Origin: Chloroflexi bacterium HGW-Chloroflexi-2
GTDB lineage: Bacteria; Chloroflexota; Anaerolineae; Anaerolineales; Anaerolineaceae
Length of the DNA stretch: 64,000 nucleotides
Assembly (NCBI GenBank): GCA_002840735.1
Contig: PHBY01000003.1
Coordinates: 62,001-126,000 of the forward strand
Direction of reading: 5' to 3'
The notes beneath the pieces were generated by a model. The model ran no database searches. It saw only the letters and a program-made list of their open reading frames with translations, and was not told where the DNA came from. Positions 1-8,979 of the stretch are shown here, one piece after another. The first letter of the stretch is position 1, and each line of letters starts with the position of its first letter. A program made the position numbers and the translations under genes.

Positions 1-456
1 CAAGGTCGAACTGAATTAGATCCTACGCTTAACGAACCAGTATATGTAGTTCCTTCTGAACCTCAACGGCCAAGGCTAGTTTGTCAGAATGTCATTCAGG
101 ATGCCATTGTCCTCAGAATGGGTAATTTCCCATTATCTGGCGAAGAACCTACTCCCGCAGATCAAGTTGTCGTTCCCGAGGGAGAAGAGGCACAACCAGC
201 ACCTGAAATACCGGCTCCGGATATTGTTACGTTGGTTGTTTCACCACAGGACGCCGTAGTGTTGACTTACATGAAAAAAGCAAATATCATGCTCACACTG
301 GCACTTCGAAATCCAAATAACATACAGACCATTCTTACAGATGCTGTTACCCAACAATATTTGATGGATCAAAAGAATATACCACTCCCTGCAAAACTGC
401 CGTTTGCTCTTGAATCAAGACGAGGTGTGTATGCGCCATTAACAGAACAACCCTAA
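1..456 (+). CDS. cpaB: Flp pilus assembly protein CpaB/RcpC, C-terminal part
   Basis: The reading frame is open from base 1, so the N-terminus lies outside the window. About 151 residues remain. The visible part holds a Pro/Glu-rich linker, then a segment reading VTLVVSPQDAVVLTYMKKA and ending in LALRNPNN. That is the usual C-terminal pattern of CpaB/RcpC (SAF-domain) proteins of Tad pilus systems. These inner-membrane-anchored periplasmic proteins are thought to help assemble the pilus channel. The four genes that follow are cpaE-, cpaF-, tadB- and tadC-like with short gaps, which supports the call. The ATG at 118 is internal and not the real start. Confidence 0.82.
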   Translation, partial: QGRTELDPTLNEPVYVVPSEPQRPRLVCQNVIQDAIVLRMGNFPLSGEEPTPADQVVVPEGEEAQPAPEIPAPDIVTLVVSPQDAVVLTYMKKANIMLTLALRNPNNIQTILTDAVTQQYLMDQKNIPLPAKLPFALESRRGVYAPLTEQP

Positions 457-506
457 ATGGCAATTTTTGATCTAATAATCTTAAAAATGGAACAAAGAGG
501 ATAGAT

Positions 507-1712
507 ATGGCGAATCCAGAAAAAATTCGGGTAGTTATTGTTGATGACATTACGGAAACACGCGAAAATATTCGCAGAATGCTGCAATTCGACCCGAAAA
601 TTGAGATCATTGGAGAAGCCAGAACCGGGAAAGAAGCAATTGATCTTGCGTCTCAAAAATTGCCTGATGTAATTGTCATGGATATCAATATGCCGGATAT
701 GGATGGGCTGGTAGCCACTGAAAATATCCGGCGTAAACATCCTCATATCCAGATTATTATCCTTTCTGTTCAATACGACTCTGGATACATGCGCCGTGCA
801 ATGCTGGCTGGTGCAAGAGACTTCTTATCAAAACCTCCATTAATTGACGAACTAACAAATGCCATTCGTCAAGCGGGAAAACTGGCAATTGAAGAAAAAC
901 AAAAAGCCCAGTTGGTTATTGAGAGTAGTGAGACATCTGCTGCACGCACAGGGAGATTAGGGAAAATAATTGTAGTTTATAGCCCAAAAGGGGGGGTGGG
1001 ATGCACAACCATCGCCACAAACCTTGCTGTGGCTCTACATAGTGAAAGTTCCCCAACGGTTATTGTAGACGGGAACCTATTGTTTGGAGATGTTGCTGTC
1101 TTTTTGAATGAGCAAGGCAGAAATACGATACTCGATCTAGCTCCTCGCGCCGATGAGTTGGATCCTGATATTATCAACGAGGTCTTGATTACACATTCAT
1201 TATCAAATATAAGAGTATTAGCCTCGCCACCCAGACCAGAGTTTGCTGACCAGGTCTCCTCGGATCAATTTCAGAAAGTACTTCAATACCTGCAAAGGAT
1301 TTATGAATACATCATCGTCGATACCACCCCGTATCTCACTGATGTGGTGCAATCAGCGATGGACATTGCAAATTTAATTGTTTTAATAGCTACACAGGAC
1401 ATCCCTTCCATAAAAAGTACAAACTCTTTCCTCAGTCTCTCTGATCAATCTGGAATCAATCGAAAAAGAATATTGTTTGTTCTAAATCGTTTTGATAAAA
1501 GAATAGCCATTTCTCCGGAAAGAATTAGCGAAAGCTTGAAACAAATCATTGAAGGTGTAATTCCTTTAGAGGAAAGAATTGTCACCACCTCAATCAATAG
1601 AGGGGTACCTTTCATTATTGAAAACAAGACTACATTAATCGCAAAAAGCATTTATGCTATTAGCGAGAAAATAAAAGAAAAAATTGCAACGCACATTGAA
1701 GAATTAGTTTAA
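507..1712 (+). CDS. cpaE: Receiver domain-CpaE/TadZ ATPase fusion (pilus localisation)
   Basis: Protein of 401 residues with two domains. Residues 1-120 are a CheY-like receiver: acidic pair D13/D14, phospho-acceptor D59 in VIVMD, and K109 in LSKP. Residues 153-400 are a MinD/ParA-type ATPase with deviant Walker A KGGVGCTT at 161-168 and VDGNLLFGD as the switch region. TadZ/CpaE proteins place the Tad machine at a cell pole, often through an N-terminal receiver-like domain. Here the receiver keeps its acidic residues, so phosphorylation is possible but unproven. A purine-rich AGAGGA lies just upstream of the ATG. It sits between cpaB and cpaF in the operon. Confidence 0.9.
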   Translation: MANPEKIRVVIVDDITETRENIRRMLQFDPKIEIIGEARTGKEAIDLASQKLPDVIVMDINMPDMDGLVATENIRRKHPHIQIIILSVQYDSGYMRRAMLAGARDFLSKPPLIDELTNAIRQAGKLAIEEKQKAQLVIESSETSAARTGRLGKIIVVYSPKGGVGCTTIATNLAVALHSESSPTVIVDGNLLFGDVAVFLNEQGRNTILDLAPRADELDPDIINEVLITHSLSNIRVLASPPRPEFADQVSSDQFQKVLQYLQRIYEYIIVDTTPYLTDVVQSAMDIANLIVLIATQDIPSIKSTNSFLSLSDQSGINRKRILFVLNRFDKRIAISPERISESLKQIIEGVIPLEERIVTTSINRGVPFIIENKTTLIAKSIYAISEKIKEKIATHIEELV

Positions 1713-1734
1713 ATCTTAGTATTAAGGAAATATT

Positions 1735-3132
1735 ATGTCGATATTACGACGAATCCAAAATGAGAATTCAAACAACCCTCCACAAAAACCAGGTGGATCG
1801 GAACCATTGAGAAATCCTGTTCTTCAATCAAGACGTGTATCTGCCCCATCCCCTACGACGACAAGTGATACTTATCAGGATTTAAAAAATCGTGTTCAGA
1901 CAAAATTAATCAGTACACTTGATCCAAGTATGGATGTAAGTCAGACTGCAGAAGTAAAAAAGACAATTCAGGAACTTTTTGAACAGATACTTAACGAAGA
2001 AAACATTATTCTATCAAGACCAGAACGCTCAAGAATGTTTGAGCAAATAACGGCAGAGATACTCGGTTTTGGACCTTTGCAACGGCTTCTTGAAGATGAG
2101 ACGATTACTGAAATCATGGTCAACGGAGCAAAAAATATATACATTGAAAGATTTGGAAAGATCATTCGTGAACCAATGGCTTTCGAAAATAACGAACACG
2201 TTATGCGAATAATCGAAAGGATCGTATCCCCACTTGGCAGACGTATTGATGAATCAAGCCCATATGTTGATGCACGTTTACCCGATGGATCTCGTGTCAA
2301 TGCTATTATTCCACCTCTTTCGTTGGTTGGTCCGGTTTTAACCATCCGAAAATTTGCCAAAACACCGATTACTGTTGAGAACCTGATTGATTTTGGTTCA
2401 ATCACACCTGAAGGTATTCAATTCTTGGATGCTTGTGTAAGATCAAGGATTAACATTGTAATTTCTGGTGGAACCGGTTCTGGTAAAACGACGCTGTTGA
2501 ATGTATTGTCAGGATTTATCCCAGCGGATGAACGCATCATCACTGTTGAGAATGCAGCCGAGCTTCAATTGCGCCAGGAACATGTTGTAACCCTTGAATC
2601 GCGGCCAGAAAACATTGAAGGCAAAGGTGAAGTCACAATTCGACAATTGGTCATCAATACATTACGTATGCGACCAGACCGTATCATCGTAGGTGAAATT
2701 CGAGATGAGGCCGCCCTGGATATGTTGCAGGCAATGAATACTGGTCATGATGGATCAATGACCACCTTGCATTCAAATAGTCCCAGAGATACCTTAGCAC
2801 GTCTGGAAACTATGACTCTTATGGCTGGGATGGACCTTCCAGTTCGTGCCATCCGTGAACAGGTAGCTTCTGCTATTGATCTGGTGGTCCATCAATCTCG
2901 TATGCGTGATGGATCCAGAAAAGTAACCCAAATCACCGAAGTATCTGGCATGGAAGGCGAAATTATCACTATGACTGATATTTTTTCCTTCGAACAGGCT
3001 GGTTATGAAAATGGAAAAGTTGTTGGTCGATTAAGGCCAACAGGACTTCGCCCCAAATTTATTGACAAGATTGAACAATCAAGCATTCATCTTACACCAT
3101 CCATTTTTGGTATTGGTGAAAGACGCAGATAA
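1735..3132 (+). CDS. cpaF: Tad pilus assembly ATPase CpaF/TadA
   Basis: A 465-residue hexameric secretion ATPase of the type II/IV (GspE/VirB11) superfamily that powers Flp pilus extension. The N-terminal 60 residues are Ser/Pro-rich and likely disordered. The N-domain follows ([23 protein letters not shown]). The ATPase core has Walker [10 protein letters not shown] near residues 245-253, an Asp box region with [19 protein letters not shown] near 318-336, and the His box [15 protein letters not shown]. All catalytic motifs are intact. Length is typical for CpaF. The gap to cpaE is 22 nt and to tadB 21 nt, so one transcript is likely. Confidence 0.95.
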   Translation: MSILRRIQNENSNNPPQKPGGSEPLRNPVLQSRRVSAPSPTTTSDTYQDLKNRVQTKLISTLDPSMDVSQTAEVKKTIQELFEQILNEENIILSRPERSRMFEQITAEILGFGPLQRLLEDETITEIMVNGAKNIYIERFGKIIREPMAFENNEHVMRIIERIVSPLGRRIDESSPYVDARLPDGSRVNAIIPPLSLVGPVLTIRKFAKTPITVENLIDFGSITPEGIQFLDACVRSRINIVISGGTGSGKTTLLNVLSGFIPADERIITVENAAELQLRQEHVVTLESRPENIEGKGEVTIRQLVINTLRMRPDRIIVGEIRDEAALDMLQAMNTGHDGSMTTLHSNSPRDTLARLETMTLMAGMDLPVRAIREQVASAIDLVVHQSRMRDGSRKVTQITEVSGMEGEIITMTDIFSFEQAGYENGKVVGRLRPTGLRPKFIDKIEQSSIHLTPSIFGIGERRR

Positions 3133-3153
3133 GTTTTTTGAAAGCAGGTATCG

Positions 3154-4143
3154 ATGGATATCGCCCAATTATTAACACAAATCAATCCAATATTAATTTT
3201 ATCAGTCGTTGGCGGCCTTGCTGTGATTCTTCTAATTATCGGCGTGGTGGTTTCTATAACCGTTGACCGTCGTGCTGCTGAAATGAACCGATTAGGAAAA
3301 TATATTGAGGATGAAGAACTTTTATCAGAGCGGGATAGAGCCAGACCGTTAGTCGATTGGCTGAATAACAGGGTTGAAAGATCCTCCTTAGGGGATAGGA
3401 TTTCTAATAGTCTTTCACGAGCTGATTTGAAATTCAAACCCGGTGAATTTATTTTTTTTACAGTTATCAGTGCGGCCCTTGTAGGATTTGTACTCTGGTA
3501 TGTTGGTGGAAAAAATATTGTAGTCCTTCTAATTGGTGCAGCGGTCGGTTTATACCTGCCCAATATGTATTTGAAATCCCAGCAAAACAAACGCTTGATC
3601 AAATTTGATCAACAACTCCCTGATATGTTAAATCTAATGGTCAACGGTTTACGAGCTGGTTTTTCCACCATGCAGGCGATGGAAGCGGTCTCAAAAGAAT
3701 TACCTCCTCCAATCTCTGATGAATTTCGACGTGTAATCCAGGAAATGCAATTGGGTGTTTCAATGGAAAAAGCACTTGAAAACTTATTAATAAGAATACC
3801 AAGTGATGACCTCGATTTAACCATCACTGCGATTAATGTTCAACGTGAAGTTGGTGGTAATCTGGCTGAAATCCTGGACTCGATCTCCTACACAATTCGA
3901 GAACGTATCAGAATTAAAGGCGAAATCAGAGTATTAACGACTCAGGTTATGTATTCTGGCCGGTTCCTATCAATGTTACCCTTGTTTGTAATAGGCATTC
4001 TCTATTTATTAAATCGAGAATATATCATGGAATTTTTTGAACCAGAAAGTGGTATTTGTGGAATTATTGCACTGGTCGTAGCAGGATTGCTGATTATCGC
4101 TGGTTACTTTGCAATGAATAAGTTAGGTGATATTGAAGTCTAA
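3154..4143 (+). CDS. tadB: Tad pilus inner-membrane platform protein TadB
   Basis: A 329-residue type II secretion F-domain protein. A first membrane segment lies at about residues 13-38. A second hydrophobic pair follows at about 100-130. The cytoplasmic F domain comes next (FDQQLPDMLNLMVNGLRAG, a hallmark of TadB/TadC), and C-terminal membrane segments end the protein. TadB and TadC form the membrane platform that couples the CpaF ATPase to pilin polymerisation. Its position directly before the paralogous tadC is the standard tad order. Confidence 0.92.
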   Translation: MDIAQLLTQINPILILSVVGGLAVILLIIGVVVSITVDRRAAEMNRLGKYIEDEELLSERDRARPLVDWLNNRVERSSLGDRISNSLSRADLKFKPGEFIFFTVISAALVGFVLWYVGGKNIVVLLIGAAVGLYLPNMYLKSQQNKRLIKFDQQLPDMLNLMVNGLRAGFSTMQAMEAVSKELPPPISDEFRRVIQEMQLGVSMEKALENLLIRIPSDDLDLTITAINVQREVGGNLAEILDSISYTIRERIRIKGEIRVLTTQVMYSGRFLSMLPLFVIGILYLLNREYIMEFFEPESGICGIIALVVAGLLIIAGYFAMNKLGDIEV

Positions 4144-4164
4144 GAAAGTCCTGGAGGTTTGATT

Positions 4165-5115
4165 ATGGTTATATTAATTATAGTATTGGTCACAGTCATC
4201 GTAATCGCCATCATTCTCACCGTGATTGGTCTGCGAAGCCCAGAATTTGATGAAAATCGGGTTCTCAATGAAAGATTAGATGAAATAAACCTTAATGATG
4301 GTCCATTGGAATTGAGGAAGTTAGAACTTTCTCTGCCATTTCAAGAAAGAGTCATTTATCCGATTGCAAGAAAATTAGGTGAACTGGCAATTCGATTTAC
4401 TCCTCAAAACGCTATGCAATCCATTGAGAGAAAATTAGAATTAGCAGGAGTATCCTCGGCTGTCGATCCAACCATCATTCTCGCTACCCAATTTATTGGT
4501 TTGGTTTTCTTTGGCGGTATCATATTATTTGTGCTTTCCATTGGATCAACAGGTTGGCCTTTAGGAAGAAAATTATTATTGTCCTTACTTTTTGGTCTTA
4601 TAGGTTTTTATTTTCCCAGTATGATTTTGTCTTCAAGAATTTCGAGACGACAAAAAGAAATACGAAAAGCCATGCCAGATGCATTGGATTTATTAACAAT
4701 TTGCGTTGAGGCTGGTTTAGGTTTTGATGCAGCCATGCATAAGGTCAGTGAAAAATGGGAAAGCCAGTTATCGATGGCATTTGCCAGAGTAATACAGGAA
4801 ATTCAACTTGGAAAAATTCGAAGAGAAGCATTAAGGGATATGTCAAACCGCATTGGTCTTCCGGAAATGACAAGTTTTGTCGCTGCAGTCATACAAAGTG
4901 AACAATTAGGTGTATCTTTATCCAGGGTTCTTCGAATTCAGGCAGATCAGATGCGAATTCGTAGAAGACAGATGGCAGAAGAAGAAGCTCATAAAGCCCC
5001 CATCAAAATGCTTATCCCAATGGGATTATTAATATTCCCATCATTAATGATCGTACTATTAACACCAGCCGCCATCAGATTAATGCAATCTGCTCTCGGT
5101 GGTATGTTCCAGTAA
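4165..5115 (+). CDS. tadC: Tad pilus inner-membrane platform protein TadC
   Basis: A 316-residue paralogue of TadB with the same F domain (KAMPDALDLLTICVEAGLGFDAAM). It has N-terminal and central hydrophobic segments and a C-terminal membrane anchor near PMGLLIFPSLMIVLLTPAA. I chose the ATG at 4165 because GGAGG at 4153-4157 sits 7 nt before it. The TTG at 4159 would leave only 1 nt after the Shine-Dalgarno. It is the last visible gene of the tad operon; no prepilin or prepilin peptidase gene is seen in the window. Confidence 0.92.
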   Translation: MVILIIVLVTVIVIAIILTVIGLRSPEFDENRVLNERLDEINLNDGPLELRKLELSLPFQERVIYPIARKLGELAIRFTPQNAMQSIERKLELAGVSSAVDPTIILATQFIGLVFFGGIILFVLSIGSTGWPLGRKLLLSLLFGLIGFYFPSMILSSRISRRQKEIRKAMPDALDLLTICVEAGLGFDAAMHKVSEKWESQLSMAFARVIQEIQLGKIRREALRDMSNRIGLPEMTSFVAAVIQSEQLGVSLSRVLRIQADQMRIRRRQMAEEEAHKAPIKMLIPMGLLIFPSLMIVLLTPAAIRLMQSALGGMFQ

Positions 5116-5130
5116 ATTATAAGGAGTCCA

Positions 5131-5916
5131 ATGTCTTTCTGGGTAGAATACCCATTTCTTAGCATACCTCTTTATAGATCAATATGGAAATTCATTGACT
5201 TTTTATTTCCACCTCATTGTGCTGGTTGTGGGTTGGTTGGGGAAAGGTTTTGTCCTGATTGTTCCCATCAGGTCCGATTATTGGAAGGGCAAATTTGTGA
5301 AAAATGTGGTGAACCACTTACTTTTTTACAACACAATATCCAGGAGTGTAATGATCATTTAAAAAGCCTGAAAATGATCAGGTCTTTTTCATTCTACCAA
5401 CCCCCACTTTCATTAGCCATTCAAAAATTGAAATATCATCGCGATATTGGTATAGCAGAAGTGCTGGCAATTTATCTCGTGGAATTGTACAATAAAAATA
5501 AAATGGATATTGATATGGTAATACCAGTACCATTAAGCAAAAAAAGGTTACATGATCGTGGTTACAATCAGTCTTTTTTGCTTGCATTACCATTTTCTAT
5601 GATGATCAATAAACCAATAAAAAAGCAGTCGCTGCGTCGATTTAAAGACACCAGTTCTCAAGTTGGTCTGGATCGACACGAGCGTTTAATAAATGTATCC
5701 GAAGCTTTTATCGCGGATTCCGATGAGGTAAATGGAAAAAACATTCTTTTAATTGACGATGTTTCAACTACCGGATCAACATTGGAAGCTTGTGCAAAAG
5801 CGTTGAAAAATGCTGGGGCAAAAGATATAGTTGGATTAACATTGGCTCGTGCTGTTCATACCCGTAATGGTTTTAGTGATCAACTTAACGATGTCGTAAC
5901 TGCACAAAATTTTTGA
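5131..5916 (+). CDS. comF: ComF family amidophosphoribosyltransferase-like protein
   Basis: A 261-residue protein with an N-terminal zinc-ribbon region (Cys pairs at 30/33, 41/44 and 56/59) and a C-terminal type I phosphoribosyltransferase fold. The PRPP loop LLIDDVSTTGST lies near residues 207-218. ComF proteins are linked to DNA uptake in competent bacteria, although their exact reaction is not settled. It starts 15 nt after tadC, so it may be co-transcribed with the pilus genes. That pairing fits a role in transformation, but this is inference. Length is ordinary for the family. Confidence 0.9.
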   Translation: MSFWVEYPFLSIPLYRSIWKFIDFLFPPHCAGCGLVGERFCPDCSHQVRLLEGQICEKCGEPLTFLQHNIQECNDHLKSLKMIRSFSFYQPPLSLAIQKLKYHRDIGIAEVLAIYLVELYNKNKMDIDMVIPVPLSKKRLHDRGYNQSFLLALPFSMMINKPIKKQSLRRFKDTSSQVGLDRHERLINVSEAFIADSDEVNGKNILLIDDVSTTGSTLEACAKALKNAGAKDIVGLTLARAVHTRNGFSDQLNDVVTAQNF

Positions 5917-5931
5917 TCCAGGAGGAATAAA

Positions 5932-6495
5932 ATGGCAACAAAGGTCGATATCTTTACCAAAAATCTTAAAATGAATGAAAGATTAGAAGAGTATGTGAAC
6001 AAAAAAATCACAAAACTTTATCGATATTTGAATGACATTGATGAAACCAGAGTTGACCTCTCATATATTAAATCTGCCAGAAACGCTTCCGATCGTCAGG
6101 TAGCTCAAATTACCATTCGTGGAAAGGGATACATCCTTCGTACTGAAGAACGAGCCGATGATATATTTGCGGCGATTGACGAATCTGTGGAAAAAATGCA
6201 AAGACAAATCGCCCGCCTTAAAGGGAAACGACAGCGGGGACGCGGTGACGGTACGCCACTTTCAGAACTGGCTTCAGAACTTCCAGAATATGAAGAGAAA
6301 GAGGAAGTTCCTGAAATTACCCGCAGGAAAACATTTTCTTTGATCCCTATGGATGAATTGGAAGCAATAGAACAAATGAAAATGTTGGGTCATGAAAATT
6401 TCTTTGTATTTTTCAACATGAATACCGAAAGTATCAACATTCTGTATCACCGAAGGGATGGTGGTTACGGAATAATCGAACCTAAATTAAGATAA
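5932..6495 (+). CDS. hpf: Long-form ribosome hibernation promoting factor
   Basis: A 187-residue protein. Residues 1-105 form the S30AE/YfiA domain that binds the 30S decoding centre. Residues 130-187 form the C-terminal dimerisation domain (LIPMDELEAIEQMKMLGHENFFVFFN) that joins two 70S ribosomes into 100S particles. The linker is charged. The start has AGGAGG about 6 nt upstream. It is the last gene before a strong terminator at 6511-6537, so it closes the tad-comF-hpf transcript. Confidence 0.95.
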   Translation: MATKVDIFTKNLKMNERLEEYVNKKITKLYRYLNDIDETRVDLSYIKSARNASDRQVAQITIRGKGYILRTEERADDIFAAIDESVEKMQRQIARLKGKRQRGRGDGTPLSELASELPEYEEKEEVPEITRRKTFSLIPMDELEAIEQMKMLGHENFFVFFNMNTESINILYHRRDGGYGIIEPKLR

Positions 6496-6510
6496 ATTAC
6501 CTAAATTCCC

Positions 6511-6537
6511 TGGGGCTGCAAACGCAGCCCCATTTTT
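6511..6537 (+). terminator. Rho-independent terminator after hpf
   Basis: Perfect 9-bp GC-rich stem TGGGGCTGC (6511-6519) / GCAGCCCCA (6524-6532), AAAC loop, then five T residues. It lies 15 nt after the hpf stop codon. Confidence 0.93.
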
Positions 6538-6611
6538 ATTAAATCTTTTATTACGAATTTGTACATTTATTCCCTTATCTCCTTTTACCCAGCGTGCACA
6601 AATATCCAACC

Positions 6612-6640
6612 TTGTCACCCATTAGCGCGTGGACTATAAT
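6612..6640 (+). promoter_or_regulatory. Sigma-70-type promoter of efp
   Basis: TTGTCA at 6612-6617 and a perfect TATAAT at 6635-6640 with a 17-nt spacer. The expected transcript start is near 6647, giving a leader of about 28 nt before the efp ATG at 6675. Confidence 0.8.
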
Positions 6641-6674
6641 CTAGCTAATTATTTTAGATTTAGAAGGTGTTTTT

Positions 6675-7238
6675 ATGATCGATGTCAATGAACTTCGCAA
6701 AGGTGTAACTTTTGAATTAGATGGAAATCTTTACAAAGTGCTGGATTATGGGCACAATAAGTCTGGTCGCGGATCAGCTACCATCAGAATCAAAGCCAGA
6801 AATATGATTACTGGCTCAACGATTGAAAAGACATTCAATTCCGGGCAACAAGTCCAGGATGTACGTCTTGACTATCATAACGCCCAATACTTATACAATG
6901 ATGGTGAATTTTATTATTTTATGGATAATGATACATTTGATCAATATCCATTACAATCTGAAATTCTTGTTGATTCAACAGACTTTCTCAAAGAAAACAT
7001 GGAAGTGAAGATCACTTTTTATAATGGAAAAGCAATTGATATTGAATTACCCATCTCTGTAGACCTTGAAGTAACTTATGCTGAAATTGCCGTTAAAGGC
7101 GATACTGCAACCGGTCAAACAAAAAAGGTCGAAGTCGAAACTGGAGCAACTGTTTACACGCCTTACTTTATTTCAACCGGGGATGTGATCAGAATCGACA
7201 CTAGAACTGGTGAATATATCACCCGTGTAACCCAATAG
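6675..7238 (+). CDS. efp: Translation elongation factor P
   Basis: A 187-residue three-domain EF-P (KOW-like N-domain, then two OB domains) that relieves ribosome stalling at polyproline. Length and the C-terminal signature (TRTGEYITRV) are standard. The domain I tip loop reads NKSGRGSA, so the residue equivalent to the modified Lys34 of E. coli is Arg32. Arg-tip EF-Ps of some Gammaproteobacteria are rhamnosylated by EarP; no earP-like gene is visible here. An AAGGTG Shine-Dalgarno precedes the ATG. The small cysteine-rich gene starts 2 nt after the stop, so they are co-transcribed. Confidence 0.96.
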   Translation: MIDVNELRKGVTFELDGNLYKVLDYGHNKSGRGSATIRIKARNMITGSTIEKTFNSGQQVQDVRLDYHNAQYLYNDGEFYYFMDNDTFDQYPLQSEILVDSTDFLKENMEVKITFYNGKAIDIELPISVDLEVTYAEIAVKGDTATGQTKKVEVETGATVYTPYFISTGDVIRIDTRTGEYITRVTQ

Positions 7239-7240
7239 AT

Positions 7241-7567
7241 ATGCGAACTCCTTACGGTCAGGAATGTCGCTTCTTTTTTGGTGACTATTTCCGAGGACGA
7301 AACTTTGAAGAATGTCGTTTAATCACCGATTCAAATTCCAAACTGAATTGGTCAACAAAAATTTGTAAGTCTTGTCCAGTTCCCGATATATTACTGGCAA
7401 ATGCCTGTCAACATATGCAATTATCAGGTGTGATTAAGAAAGACTTCGGTTTTATCAAACGCATGAATGTTTCCGCTTATTGTGAAAAAAGTAAAACAAA
7501 AGTTAAAGAACCACATATTGGTTGTGGACAATGTCATCCATTACCAGATATTTTTCTTGAGGGATAA
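7241..7567 (+). CDS. Small eight-cysteine protein of unknown function
   Basis: I do not recognise the family. The 108-residue protein has eight Cys (9, 25, 42, 45, 56, 81, 95, 98). It contains two similar motifs: CKSCPVPDILL at 42-52 and CGQCHPLPDIFL at 95-106. This looks like an internal duplication and suggests two zinc or Fe-S sites. It has no signal peptide or membrane segment. It follows efp by 2 nt and precedes the HAD-DinB gene by 3 nt, so translation is probably coupled. A translation-linked or metal-dependent role is possible but unproven. Confidence 0.75.
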   Translation: MRTPYGQECRFFFGDYFRGRNFEECRLITDSNSKLNWSTKICKSCPVPDILLANACQHMQLSGVIKKDFGFIKRMNVSAYCEKSKTKVKEPHIGCGQCHPLPDIFLEG

Positions 7568-7570
7568 TAA

Positions 7571-8779
7571 TTGATTATTTTATTTGATCTGGACGATACA
7601 CTCCTTGGAAATCCAATGGAGACATTCTTACCCGCCTACCTTCATCGCCTTGGGCAATATTTATCTGAATATTATTCTCCTAAAGAACTTCCTGCTGCTA
7701 TATTAAATGGGACTGAGAAAATGATCAATAATGTTGATCCATCCAGAACCCTGGAGGAATGTTTTGATGATTATTTTTATCCCTTAATTGGCGCCGACAA
7801 GGAAATCCTTGAACTTAGAATTTTTAATTTTTATCAAAGTGAGTTTCCAAAATTAGCACCATTAACAAACGAGATTGCACATGCAGCCTCCCTTATTAAG
7901 CATTTATCAGAAAAAGAAGACAAATTAGTAATAGCGACCAATCCTCTTTTTCCAAAAATCGCGATTGATCATCGAATAAATTGGGCAAATTTAGGTATCG
8001 ATATTAACCAGTTTGAATATGTGACAAATTTTGAAGAATTTCATTTTACAAAACCACGGCCTGAGTTTGTTGCTGAAATCCTGGGAAAAATTGGTTGGCC
8101 AGATGAACCCGTCGTCATGATTGGTAATGAATGGGATATGGATATTTTACCTGCAGAAATTTTAGGAATTCCAACCTATTACATAGGCAATCCACCTGAT
8201 CAGTCCAAATTAACATTAAATCCTCTGAGTTCTTCAGGAACATTGGAAAATGTACTGGATTGGATCAATCATTTACATTCGAATAACCATGAATTTGAAT
8301 TGAATAATTCTAAAGCAGCATTAATAGCAATTTTACGAGCTACTGCCGCTAATATGGATTCTTTTTTAAGAATGCAAATCTCCCCATCTCTTTTCTCACA
8401 ACGACCAAAAGCAGATGAATGGGCATTAATTGAAATTATTTCGCATATGGCTGATGTCGATCAAGAAGTAAATATTCCTCGTATTAAATTGATAACGTAT
8501 GAAAGTAATTCATTCATCGAAGCTGCACTTACAGATCAATGGGCAGATGAAAGAGAATATATTTTAAATGATCCTGAGAAAGAATTATTGAGATTTATCC
8601 ATAACAGAGTATCTTTAATTGGAGTGATCGAGAGTTTAACACCACAGCAATGGAATAAATCAATCAACCATGCAATTTTTGGACCTACTCCAACCTCAGA
8701 ATTAATTAAGTTTATTGCCCAACATGATCGTATTCACATAAATCAAATGGTAAAGACCCTGGAAATCATATCTCAATGA
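7571..8779 (+). CDS. HAD-family hydrolase fused to a DinB-like domain
   Basis: A 402-residue protein. Residues 1-240 are a HAD hydrolase: motif I FDLDDT with D6 and D8, the conserved Lys in FTKPRPEF, and motif IV MIGNEWDMDILPAE. Residues 250-402 look like a DinB/YfiT four-helix bundle. They carry His residues in IISHMADVDQEV and QHDRIHINQM that match the usual metal-binding positions. HAD enzymes are mostly phosphatases; DinB-like proteins include thiol S-transferases. The start is TTG at 7571, 3 nt after the previous stop codon. The substrate is unknown. Confidence 0.85.
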   Translation: MIILFDLDDTLLGNPMETFLPAYLHRLGQYLSEYYSPKELPAAILNGTEKMINNVDPSRTLEECFDDYFYPLIGADKEILELRIFNFYQSEFPKLAPLTNEIAHAASLIKHLSEKEDKLVIATNPLFPKIAIDHRINWANLGIDINQFEYVTNFEEFHFTKPRPEFVAEILGKIGWPDEPVVMIGNEWDMDILPAEILGIPTYYIGNPPDQSKLTLNPLSSSGTLENVLDWINHLHSNNHEFELNNSKAALIAILRATAANMDSFLRMQISPSLFSQRPKADEWALIEIISHMADVDQEVNIPRIKLITYESNSFIEAALTDQWADEREYILNDPEKELLRFIHNRVSLIGVIESLTPQQWNKSINHAIFGPTPTSELIKFIAQHDRIHINQMVKTLEIISQ

Positions 8780-8912
8780 AATTTGATCCAGTTATTTACA
8801 TCGAAATCTTAACAAACCAGAACAATTAAATCTTTGAAAAATTAACTTTTGACGAAAGATGTAGAGTTTTTATTAGAAATTCATAAGATATACCAAAAAC
8901 ATTATCAAAAAA

Positions 8913-8941
8913 TAGCCAATATATAGGTAGATTGGTATAAT
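8913..8941 (+). promoter_or_regulatory. Putative ftsH promoter
   Basis: Perfect TATAAT at 8936-8941 with TAGCCA (4 of 6 matches to TTGACA) at 8913-8918 and a 17-nt spacer. It lies 38 nt before the ftsH start. The rest of the gap after the HAD-DinB gene shows no terminator. Confidence 0.6.
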
Positions 8942-8979
8942 CTTTTAAAAGAAAAAAGACTTTCCTTGTGGGAGGCATA

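Noticed and set aside
1968-2405. Minus-strand open frame of 145 codons opposite cpaF
   Set aside because: Antisense to the conserved CpaF core; no start signals.
3087-3602. Minus-strand open frame of 171 codons opposite tadB
   Set aside because: Covers the cpaF-tadB junction in antisense and has no recognisable domain; tadB on the plus strand is unambiguous.
8850-8941. TTGACG near 8849 as the ftsH -35 box
   Set aside because: Spacing to the TATAAT at 8936 is far too long; TAGCCA at 8913 has the right 17-nt spacing.
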